A DNA stretch of 12,053 nt from an uncultured Campylobacter sp. (GTDB taxonomy: Bacteria > Campylobacterota > Campylobacteria > Campylobacterales > Campylobacteraceae). Numbering within the stretch: the stretch's first letter is position 1; every line of letters begins with the position of its first letter. The position numbers and the translations under genes were made by a program. Shown piece after piece: positions 5,821 through 11,867 of the stretch. The stretch covers positions 1 to 12,053 of the forward strand of contig NZ_CALHHT010000052.1 in assembly GCF_938031315.1 (NCBI RefSeq), in the 5' to 3' direction. A model generated the notes under the pieces. That model saw only the letters and a list, made by a program, of their open reading frames with translations. It was not told the origin of the DNA and did not search any database.

Positions 5821-6774
5821 ATGGGTAACAAAAAAATATTCGAGTTTTTAAATTTACTTAGCGTGCTCGTGCGCATCGGCGAGATAAATCTTAAATCTTA
5901 CGCCGCGACCACGGGCCTTAGCGAGCGTACGCTGAGACGGTATTTTGCCGATCTGCGCGAGTTTTTCGGCGCCGAAAATTTCATTCTCACTGAACGCGGT
6001 AATGTAGGCATCACCGATAAAAATTTACTCAGCTCGCTAACGCTTCCAAGTGAAAAGGAAAAGCTCGAGTTTCAAAAGCTTGCCGATCTGCTTCATGTTA
6101 TCAATCCGGGCTTTACCGAGGTCTTGCCGCCTGCATATAAGCGCGTGGACGAAAAGCTCGCCAAGGAGCTTGCGGATATATTTTTGATCAAGGGTAGCCC
6201 ACACGAAAAGCCGCCTAAGATCGGGGTTTTGATCAAGCTCCGTAAGGCGATCGGCTTTAAAAAATACTGCGATATCACGTATGAAGATGAGACGATAAAA
6301 AGCGCCAAAGCGCTAAAGATAATCTACTCCAAAGGAAACTGGCAGCTTGCGATCATTGATGCACAAAATCCTGCAAATAATGGCTTTCGCATCATTCGGA
6401 TTAAATTTATAAAAGAGGTCGTGCTGCGCGCAAATACCTTCAATCTCAGCGAATATACGCGGAAATTCCTGCTGAATATGGAGAGCTTTTACGACGGATA
6501 TGACGTCGAGCCCTATATGTGCGAAGTCGCCGTAGCACCCAAAATTTTAAAATTTTTCGAGGCAAAGAAGTTTTTTCGCTCGCAAAAAATCGGCAGGAAA
6601 TTTAAAAACGGTTGGAGTCTTATCGGCTACGAGATTACGAGTGACGATATGATTTTGATGCTCGCGCAAAGATTTTTTCCGCATTTCGTGATCCTCTCTC
6701 CGCGCACCGCCCGCGAAAAATTTAATACTCAAATCCACGAGTATCTACAAAATGAGGAGCTTGAATTTGATTAA
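5821..6774 (+). CDS. HTH-WYL domain transcriptional regulator
   Basis: The 317-residue protein has an N-terminal helix-turn-helix (about residues 16-46, with LKSYAATTGLSERTLRRYFADL), a central region with WQLAIID (174-180) and FRIIRIKFIKEV (189-200), which fits a WYL domain, and a C-terminal extension. The core signature reads Trp-Gln-Leu instead of Trp-Tyr-Leu. WYL proteins are DNA-binding regulators that sense a small ligand or nucleic acid; many control adjacent genes. AGGAA lies 10 nt before the ATG. The gene follows the transporter by 65 bp on the same strand and is probably cotranscribed, so it is the first candidate for control of the lyase/transporter genes. Whether it activates or represses cannot be told. 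Confidence 0.78.
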   Translation: MGNKKIFEFLNLLSVLVRIGEINLKSYAATTGLSERTLRRYFADLREFFGAENFILTERGNVGITDKNLLSSLTLPSEKEKLEFQKLADLLHVINPGFTEVLPPAYKRVDEKLAKELADIFLIKGSPHEKPPKIGVLIKLRKAIGFKKYCDITYEDETIKSAKALKIIYSKGNWQLAIIDAQNPANNGFRIIRIKFIKEVVLRANTFNLSEYTRKFLLNMESFYDGYDVEPYMCEVAVAPKILKFFEAKKFFRSQKIGRKFKNGWSLIGYEITSDDMILMLAQRFFPHFVILSPRTAREKFNTQIHEYLQNEELEFD

Positions 6775-6832
6775 ATTTATAAAAAGCTCGGGCTATTAAC
6801 GCGGCTCATTATGAGATGCGCGCACTTTAAAA
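6775..6832. other. Convergent intergenic gap
   Basis: This 58-bp gap separates the ends of the WYL gene and the peroxiredoxin gene. It contains the small palindrome CTCAT-T-ATGAG (6805-6815). No GC-rich stem with a T-tract is seen, so no clear terminator can be called. Confidence 0.4.
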
Positions 6833-7264
6833 TTACAGGCTCTTTAGCGCCGCGAGTACGTTTTGTGCGTCTTGCTCGGGCTCTGCGATACGGCTAAAGC
6901 GCTTTATCTCCTTGCCGTCTTTAAAAATCAGGGTTTGGCGGTGGTAAAATTTCTTCCCGTCGCCGGTAGTGAAGGTTTCGAGCCCAAGCGGCACTTCAAG
7001 CTCGAATTTTTCGTCGTTTACGAACTCAAACGAGGCGCCCGTAGCGCGCTTAAACTCGCTCGTGCCCGCCTCGCCCATGCTGCCTACGGCGATAAGCTCG
7101 AAACCGAGGTCTTTTATCTGCGCAAGCGCGCTCTCGTAGGCCTTGCACTGAAGCGTGCAGCCCGTAAGCCCCGCCACGCCGTGCAACTCTGCGGGCAAAA
7201 ATTTGCCGCTATCGCCCATTTTCGGGTAGGTAAAAACTACGCAATTTTTCGGTAAATTTATCAT
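6833..7264 (-). CDS. Short peroxiredoxin (AhpC/TSA, BCP-like)
   Basis: The start is placed at 7264, where AAGGCGAG precedes the ATG; an ATG 39 nt further upstream has no ribosome binding site. The 143-residue product opens directly on the first core strand (CVVFTYPKMG, 8-17), then has a loop (18-32) and the active-site segment GLTGCTLQCKAYE (32-43), LIAVGSM (58-64) and HRQTLIFKDGKEI (108-120), whose arginine fits the conserved peroxiredoxin arginine. The longer loop before the cysteine resembles a proteobacterial subgroup I recall with GARGCTPQSC. The expected function is reduction of hydroperoxides through the cysteine at 36, with C40 as possible resolving cysteine. Two oddities are seen: the cysteines are spaced CX3C instead of CX4C, and the usual N-terminal strands (about 30 residues) are absent. 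It is convergent with the WYL gene and divergent from the DUF3137 gene. Confidence 0.78.
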   Translation of the reverse strand: MINLPKNCVVFTYPKMGDSGKFLPAELHGVAGLTGCTLQCKAYESALAQIKDLGFELIAVGSMGEAGTSEFKRATGASFEFVNDEKFELEVPLGLETFTTGDGKKFYHRQTLIFKDGKEIKRFSRIAEPEQDAQNVLAALKSL

Positions 7265-7352
7265 CTCTCGCCTTTTAATCGAAATAGGTCGCAAAAATAG
7301 CATAAAAAATCTTAAACCCGCTTAACGGATGAAATTTTAATAAAATTTAGCG

Positions 7353-7358
7353 TAAAAT
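7353..7358 (+). promoter_or_regulatory. Possible -10 element of the DUF3137 gene
   Basis: TAAAAT lies 41 bp before the TTG start at 7399. A similar TAAAAT occurs at 7341-7346. No clear -35 is visible, so the exact promoter is uncertain. Confidence 0.3.
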
Positions 7359-7398
7359 AAAGGGCAAAATTTCGGCAAATCAAATTTGGAGTTAAATT

Positions 7399-8481
7399 TT
7401 GGATATTGACAGGGCGATAGAGGAGCTGGCAAAAAAGCAGCAGCAGTGCAAGATAAAATTTCTAAAACCGCTGATTTTATTGCTATGCATCGCGGTTTTT
7501 TCCGTCGGCTGGTTTATACACGGCTTGATCCAAAACGAATACTCCTCCGCCGTGCTGATGTCTGCGATGATCCCGATAATTGCGGTAAGCTGCGTATGGG
7601 GGATTTATGATGATTCTATCGCTAAGTGGGAATACAACGCCTTTTACAAAGACGCCTTCATCCGCGCTATTATTTCAGATATCGATCCCGCCTTTAGATA
7701 CGAGCCGCAAAGCGGCATAGACGAAGAAGAAATCCGCAAAACGGGCATCTATCCGAATAATGAATTCGTAGCCGAGGATCAGATAGACGGCGTGTATAAA
7801 GGGGTAAAATTTAGCCTAAGCGAGGCGATAAAAATCTATGAAACGCGAGAATCTATGAGGCTTGTAGAGTTATCTCAAAGATCCAAGAGCGATCTTTCCG
7901 CGGCTTTTTTGCTATCGGCGATCGCGCTTTGGAACGCTTGGAGGCTCGGCGAATATGTGCAGGCCTTTAGCGGCTCGGTTTTGGTGTGCGAGTTTTATAA
8001 GAAATTTAAGGGGCGGACCATCATCGCGGACCGCTCGCCAGGCACAAAATTTTTAGGCGATCAGGAGCTGATGGACGACGTGATTTTCGGCGAGGAATTT
8101 CGCGTGTTCGCAAGCGATAAGATCGAGGCGCGGTATCTTTTGACGCCTAGCTTTATGGAGCGTCTCGGGGCTTTGAAGCTTAAGCTTGCGCCCAAGATCG
8201 CTCTTAGCGCGGCGTTTATGGACGGAAAATTTTATCTATTTTTAAACGGCGCGAAAAACCGCTTCGAAGCCGCGCTGTTTTCGCCGCGCACTACGCTAAG
8301 AGACGCCGAGCGGATAAAGGCCGAGATTTTGCAGCTTCTTGGTATCATTGACGAGCTGCGTTTGAATGAGGAGCTTTTTGGCGGCGCAAGCGAGAGCGGC
8401 GAGCCCGCAAAGAGCACGTCCCTCGGCGGCGAGGAGCTACAGAGATTGCGCGATAAAGGCTTGAGCTCGCGCGATCGCTGA
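7399..8481 (+). CDS. DUF3137 domain membrane protein
   Basis: The start is a TTG at 7399, supported by GGAG (7388-7391) with a 7-nt spacer; no in-frame ATG near it has a better site. The 360-residue product has a short charged N-terminus, two membrane helices (about 22-44 and 50-70), and a large cytosolic part. The segments IDGVYKGVKFSLSEA (129-143), EFYKKFKGRTIIADR (198-212), EEFRVFASDKIEARYLLTPSFMERL (232-256) and AAFMDGKFYLFLNGAKNRFE (271-290) follow the DUF3137 pattern. The middle of the domain (about 150-195) carries an insert with little likeness to the family. The last 35 residues are charged and probably disordered. The function of DUF3137 is not known. The gene stands alone between divergent and convergent neighbours. 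Confidence 0.75.
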   Translation: MDIDRAIEELAKKQQQCKIKFLKPLILLLCIAVFSVGWFIHGLIQNEYSSAVLMSAMIPIIAVSCVWGIYDDSIAKWEYNAFYKDAFIRAIISDIDPAFRYEPQSGIDEEEIRKTGIYPNNEFVAEDQIDGVYKGVKFSLSEAIKIYETRESMRLVELSQRSKSDLSAAFLLSAIALWNAWRLGEYVQAFSGSVLVCEFYKKFKGRTIIADRSPGTKFLGDQELMDDVIFGEEFRVFASDKIEARYLLTPSFMERLGALKLKLAPKIALSAAFMDGKFYLFLNGAKNRFEAALFSPRTTLRDAERIKAEILQLLGIIDELRLNEELFGGASESGEPAKSTSLGGEELQRLRDKGLSSRDR

Positions 8482-8708
8482 TTTAAATTTTAAAATGCCA
8501 TCTCGCGGCTTAAAATTTAACGCTTTTAGTAAAATTTTAATCTTATCGCCTGCGTTTGAAATTTAGCGCCTTTTGGAATTTGGCGTTTATTGAAATTCGG
8601 CGTCTCTTAGAATTTAACGCGGCGCAAGCGGGTAAATTTTACCGCTTGCGGCAGTAGCTTGAAATTTTAAAATTTGATCTCGCGCGCAGCAAGATATGCG
8701 ATGAAATT
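8482..8708. other. Convergent intergenic region with alternating AT and GC blocks
   Basis: These 227 bp between the DUF3137 and DUF475 genes hold no open frame of note. AAATTT-type tracts alternate with short GC-rich blocks every 20-30 bp. The only strong structure is the hairpin at 8623-8650. Confidence 0.5.
8623..8650. terminator. Hairpin between convergent genes, candidate bidirectional terminator
   Basis: CGCAAGCGG (8623-8631) and CCGCTTGCG (8642-8650) are perfect 9-bp GC-rich arms around the loop GTAAATTTTA, whose TAAA/TTTA can pair further. The convergent location suits termination from both sides. Neither side has a clean T-tract right after the stem. Confidence 0.5.
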
Positions 8709-9719
8709 TTACTCGTTGTTTCCCGCGATCGTTTCGATTAGTTTGCGTTTGTTGCGGCGGTTGTAAAGCACCGACGAAAGGAGCGATAGCGCGATGAATA
8801 ATATCCCCACGGTGCCCGTTATGATCTCGCTTACTTCAAATTTCAGCTTGGCAAACATTATAAACGCCAAACACGCGATGGCGTAGTGCGCGCCGTGCTC
8901 CAGATACGCGAAGTGCGACAGCGTGCCGCGCGCGATGAGATACAGCGTGATGGAGCGCACGAACATCGCGCCAGCGCCGAGCCCTAGCATGATGATGAAG
9001 ATATTATCGCTTAGCGCAAACGCCCCGATCACGCCGTCGAAGCTAAAGCTCGCGTCCAGGGTTTCTAAATACAAAAAGCCCGCGAGACCGTTTTTTACGC
9101 CGTCCGTGCCGAAAAGGCGGTCGAAGCAGGAGATGAGCAGATAGAGCAGGATCGCGCCGAAATACGCCGCGCCTAGCGCCCCTGAGCCCGTTTTAGCAAG
9201 CAGCACGAGCCCCGCGGCTAGAGCGATCAGCGTGGGCGCGTTTGGAATGCGCTTTAAAAATCGCACGAGCCCGTTATTTTCGATTATGCCTAGCCAGTGT
9301 AGCTCGCGCTGCGCATCGAAGAAAAAATCGCAAAAGACCATCAGTAAAAAAGCGCCGCCGAAAACGTAAATTTGCGCTTCGTTCTCGCTTAAAATTTCAT
9401 GGTAGCGCTGCGGCTGCTTAAGCGCCAGCACGAGGGTTTCCCAAAGACCCAGATGCGCGCTTGCGGCGACGATTAGCACGGGGAATAAAAACCTCATGCC
9501 AAAAACCGCGATCGGAATGCCCCAGAGGATAAATCTGCTCTGCCACACCGGCGCCATATCTTTTAGCACCTTGGCATTGACTACGGCGTTATCGAAGCTG
9601 AGGCTGATTTCGAGCACGCATAAAAGCGCGCAGATATAAGCGGCACCCGCGCCGCCGATATAAAATGCGATAGCAAGCGCAATTAGGCTTACTACAAAAG
9701 AGGAGTAAAAATATTTCAT
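8709..9719 (-). CDS. TerC/DUF475 family integral membrane protein
   Basis: The start is placed at 9719, where AGGA lies about 8 nt before the ATG; an ATG 36 nt upstream would add a basic peptide without a ribosome binding site. The 336-residue protein has about eight or nine hydrophobic segments. It carries the two acidic membrane motifs of the TerC superfamily: LEISLSFDNAVVNAKVL (36-52) and LETLDASFSFDGVIGAFALS (218-237), followed by FVRSITLYLIARG (253-265). TerC-family proteins include manganese exporters (MeeF/Alx-type) and tellurite-resistance proteins; DUF475 members themselves are uncharacterised as far as I know. It is divergent from the NhaC-type transporter, with overlapping promoters. 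No tellurite operon is present, so a metal-efflux role is only an inference. Confidence 0.83.
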   Translation of the reverse strand: MKYFYSSFVVSLIALAIAFYIGGAGAAYICALLCVLEISLSFDNAVVNAKVLKDMAPVWQSRFILWGIPIAVFGMRFLFPVLIVAASAHLGLWETLVLALKQPQRYHEILSENEAQIYVFGGAFLLMVFCDFFFDAQRELHWLGIIENNGLVRFLKRIPNAPTLIALAAGLVLLAKTGSGALGAAYFGAILLYLLISCFDRLFGTDGVKNGLAGFLYLETLDASFSFDGVIGAFALSDNIFIIMLGLGAGAMFVRSITLYLIARGTLSHFAYLEHGAHYAIACLAFIMFAKLKFEVSEIITGTVGILFIALSLLSSVLYNRRNKRKLIETIAGNNE

Positions 9720-9768
9720 CGCTGTCCTAGCCGATTTTTTGCGCGATTTTAGCAAAATTTAGCCCTAA

Positions 9769-9780
9769 ATTCTATATAAT
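9769..9780. promoter_or_regulatory. Overlapping divergent -10 elements
   Basis: On the plus strand a perfect TATAAT (9775-9780) lies 26 bp before the transporter ATG at 9807. On the minus strand TAGAAT (9774-9769) lies 49 bp before the DUF475 start at 9719. The elements abut, so the two promoters cannot easily be occupied together. Good -35 elements are not obvious. Confidence 0.5.
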
Positions 9781-9806
9781 TGCAAAAATTCCAAAAAAGG
9801 CAAAAG

Positions 9807-11126
9807 ATGCTTACCAATCCCGTATTTATCAGTATCTGTGTGATGTGCGCGCTATGCTTGCTGAGGTGCAACGTAATGCTTGCGATCCTAATCGGCACGA
9901 TCTGCGCCGTGCTCTCAAGCAATATCCCGCTGGGAGACGCCATAAATTTATTCATAAACGGCAATCCTGAAAACGCCGGCAGCCTCGGCATGGGCGGAAA
10001 TTTAGAAACTGCGCTTTCGTATCTGCTACTAGGCGTCATCGCAAGCGCGATCTCAAAGACGAACTTAACGGCGATCTTGGTGCGCGCGGTGGCAAATTTA
10101 ATCAGCGACAAAAAATACGTCTTTATCTTTTCGATCGCCTTTTTTGCGTGCTTTTCACAAAATTTAATCCCCGTACATATCGCCTTTATCCCGATTTTGA
10201 TCCCGCCGTTAGTTAAGATAATGAACTCGCTAAAGATCGACCGCCGCGCCGTAGCGTGCGCGCTGACGTTCGGCTTGCAGACGCCGTATATGGCGCTGCC
10301 GCTGGGATTTGGACTTATCTTTATGGGGCTAATCGAAAAAAATATGAACGCAAACGGCATCGCAGTAAGCCTAAGCGACATATCAAGCGTGATGTGGCTA
10401 AGCGCCGTGCCGATGCTCGTGGGGCTAGTGCTAGCCGTGATCTACTACCGCAAGCCGAGAGACTACGCCGAAACCAAACAGAGCCTGGATGCGCATTTTA
10501 GCGAGCTTAAGATGGGTATGCGCGAATGGGGCGCGCTAGCGGGTATCGCGGTGTGCTTCGCGGTGCAAATTTGGATCAAATCGCTTCCGTTTGCCGCGCT
10601 TAGCGGAATTTTAGTAATGCTTGCGAGCAAAGGCATCGAGTGGAAGAAGCTCGATAACGTATTTGACGAGGGCGTGCATATGATGGGCTACATCGCGTTT
10701 TTGATGCTGATCGCCGCAGGATACGGCACGATCTTAAAAGAAACCGGCGGCGTGAACGAGCTGGTGCACGTAGCGAGCACTTTAAGCGGCGGCAAGCTAG
10801 GCGGCGCGCTGCTGATGATCGGCATCGGACTGCTCGTGACGATGGGTATCGGCTCGAGCTTCGGCACGATCCCTATCATCGCTACGATATACTGTCCGCT
10901 AGCCGCGCAGCTTGGCTTTAGCACGGCGGCGACGATCTTTATCATCGGCGTGGCTGCGGGTATCGGCGATGCGGGCTCGCCTGCGAGCGATAGCACGCTC
11001 GGGCCTACCGTGGGGCTGAATATCGACGGCGAGCATAGCCATATGTGGGATACCTGCGTGCCGACCTTTATTTTCTTTAATATCCCGCTAATCATATTCG
11101 GCATAATCTTTTCGATGATGTTATAG
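9807..11126 (+). CDS. NhaC/YuiF-type Na+/H+ antiporter-family transporter
   Basis: The start is the ATG at 9807, preceded by AAGG and a 6-nt spacer; an upstream in-frame TTG at 9780 overlaps the -10 box and is unlikely. The 439-residue inner-membrane protein has about 11-12 hydrophobic segments. Diagnostic stretches are FSQNLIPVHIAFIPILIPP (116-134), GLQTPYMALPLGFGLIF (156-172), GSSFGTIPIIA (349-359), GDAGSPASDSTLGPT (387-401) and HSHMWDTCVPTFIFFNIPLIIFG (410-432). These match the 'Na+/H+ antiporter family' that includes Haemophilus HI0325 and Bacillus YuiF. Some members have been predicted from regulation to carry amino acids such as histidine in place of acting as plain Na+/H+ antiporters, so the substrate stays open. 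It is transcribed alone and is followed by a repeat-rich non-coding stretch. Confidence 0.83.
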   Translation: MLTNPVFISICVMCALCLLRCNVMLAILIGTICAVLSSNIPLGDAINLFINGNPENAGSLGMGGNLETALSYLLLGVIASAISKTNLTAILVRAVANLISDKKYVFIFSIAFFACFSQNLIPVHIAFIPILIPPLVKIMNSLKIDRRAVACALTFGLQTPYMALPLGFGLIFMGLIEKNMNANGIAVSLSDISSVMWLSAVPMLVGLVLAVIYYRKPRDYAETKQSLDAHFSELKMGMREWGALAGIAVCFAVQIWIKSLPFAALSGILVMLASKGIEWKKLDNVFDEGVHMMGYIAFLMLIAAGYGTILKETGGVNELVHVASTLSGGKLGGALLMIGIGLLVTMGIGSSFGTIPIIATIYCPLAAQLGFSTAATIFIIGVAAGIGDAGSPASDSTLGPTVGLNIDGEHSHMWDTCVPTFIFFNIPLIIFGIIFSMML

Positions 11127-11149
11127 ATTGCGGAATTTGCGCGGGTTTT

Positions 11150-11203
11150 CGCGGACGGAATTTTAGAATTTTAGAATTTTAGAATTTTAGAATTTTGTCC
11201 GCG
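11150..11203. repeat. Five-copy 8-bp tandem repeat enclosed by a 7-bp inverted repeat
   Basis: GAATTTTA repeats at 11158, 11166, 11174 and 11182, with a fifth copy ending in G (11190-11197). The array is bounded by CGCGGAC (11150-11156) and its exact complement GTCCGCG (11197-11203). It begins 24 bp after the transporter stop. The flanks could close a large hairpin, making this a candidate 3' end structure; the tandem units could change copy number by slippage. Confidence 0.8.
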
Positions 11204-11212
11204 CGGCGCTGC

Positions 11213-11235
11213 TCGTAAATTTTGTAAATTTACGA
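11213..11235 (+). terminator. 10-bp AT-rich hairpin after the transporter gene
   Basis: TCGTAAATTT (11213-11222) and AAATTTACGA (11226-11235) are perfect arms around the 3-nt loop TGT. It lies about 90 bp after the transporter stop. A T5 tract (11246-11250) follows after a further GC-rich segment. Terminator function is inferred from position. Confidence 0.45.
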
Positions 11236-11332
11236 ATGCGGCCATTTTTAAATTTGCTCGCGCGATTTTACTTTTAAATTTACCAGCGCGATTTTGCTAA
11301 AATTTATTTGCGTCGCTCGCGCGATCTACTTA

Positions 11333-11350
11333 AATTTAACCGCTCGCGGC
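11333..11350 (+). repeat. Dispersed AT/GC motif, copy 3
   Basis: AATTTAACCGCTCGCGGC matches the copy at 722-739 in 16 of 18 positions. It lies just upstream of the CopD-like gene's promoter. Confidence 0.4.
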
Positions 11351-11352
11351 GC

Positions 11353-11371
11353 GTTGATGAAAATCATTGCT
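11353..11371. promoter_or_regulatory. Fur-like palindrome over the -35 of the CopD-like gene
   Basis: GTTGATGAAAATCATTGCT matches the classical 19-bp Fur box in 13 of 19 positions by eye, with a perfect ATGA-AAA-TCAT core (11357-11367). It overlaps the -35 TTGCTA (11367-11372), a position that fits repression. AT-rich DNA gives such matches by chance fairly often. Confidence 0.35.
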
Positions 11372-11395
11372 AAAATTTGAAATTTCGCATAAAAT
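11367..11395 (+). promoter_or_regulatory. Promoter of the CopD-like gene
   Basis: TTGCTA (11367-11372) and TAAAAT (11390-11395) are separated by 17 bp, the ideal sigma70 spacing. Transcription should start near 11402, about 22 nt before the GTG start, leaving room for AAGGAG at 11413-11418. Confidence 0.55.
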
Positions 11396-11423
11396 GGGCG
11401 AAATTTCATAGCAAGGAGCGGCG

Positions 11424-11867
11424 GTGGAGCAAATTTACCCTTACGTGCAGATCGTCCATCTCATCTGCGCCATTATCTTTTTGGGCTACATATTTTTCGA
11501 CGTCGTGATTTTTATGCGGCTTAAAGGCACGCTGGGCGCGGATTTTGAGCGCGTTAAAAAAGCGATCGGCTCGCGCGCGATTAAAATCATGCCGGTTTGT
11601 CTTTTTACGCTGATAATCACCGGCGGAATGATGATGAGCCGCTGGGTCGGAAGCGCTAACGGCGGATATTTCGGCACGCCGCTTCAAAAAATCTTTATGC
11701 TAAAAGTTGCGCTCGCGCTCATCATCGCCGTGTGCGTAGCGATAAATTTAAGCTGCCGCGCGATGGGAAGGCCTGCGCCTGAGTTTTTGCGAGCAAATAT
11801 CCACAAAATCGCCTTTGTATTCGGATTCATCATCGTGCTTTGCGCCAAGCTGATGTTTGTAGTATGA
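11424..11867 (+). CDS. Small CopD-like four-helix membrane protein
   Basis: The start is a GTG at 11424, with AAGGAG (11413-11418) and a 5-nt spacer. The 147-residue product has four hydrophobic helices (about 8-31, 54-71, 90-111 and 126-146) joined by short loops. A histidine near the start of helix 1 (H12) and one at the start of helix 4 (H127) could bind haem or copper, as in CopD-like membrane domains. Other marks are KIMPVCLFTLIITGG (54-68) and the lysine-containing LKVALALI (93-100). It resembles small integral membrane proteins of Campylobacter and Helicobacter that are annotated as CopD-like or hypothetical; this likeness is from memory. No partner gene of a copper system is nearby. 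The promoter carries a Fur-like palindrome. Confidence 0.65.
   Translation: MEQIYPYVQIVHLICAIIFLGYIFFDVVIFMRLKGTLGADFERVKKAIGSRAIKIMPVCLFTLIITGGMMMSRWVGSANGGYFGTPLQKIFMLKVALALIIAVCVAINLSCRAMGRPAPEFLRANIHKIAFVFGFIIVLCAKLMFVV

Larger units (their letters stand above)
11127..11423. other. Repeat-rich intergenic region
   Basis: These 297 bp hold no gene. They contain an 8-bp tandem repeat inside an inverted repeat (11150-11203), a 10-bp hairpin (11213-11235), two copies of GCTCGCGCGAT (11256-11266 and 11315-11325) with a related AGCGCGATTTTG at 11285-11296, the dispersed motif at 11333-11350, and the promoter of the CopD-like gene. Confidence 0.6.

Noticed and set aside
5821..6774. WYL protein as part of a phage-defence island
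   Set aside because: WYL regulators often mark defence loci, but no nuclease, methylase, toxin or other defence gene is in the window; metabolic neighbours fit better.
8709..9719. Tellurite resistance (terC) assignment
   Set aside because: Only the TerC superfamily motifs are present; no other ter genes are nearby and the sequence fits the DUF475 branch better.
10688..11104. Long minus-strand frame inside the YuiF-type transporter
   Set aside because: Antisense shadow of a conserved membrane protein; Pro/Ile-rich with no independent start signal.
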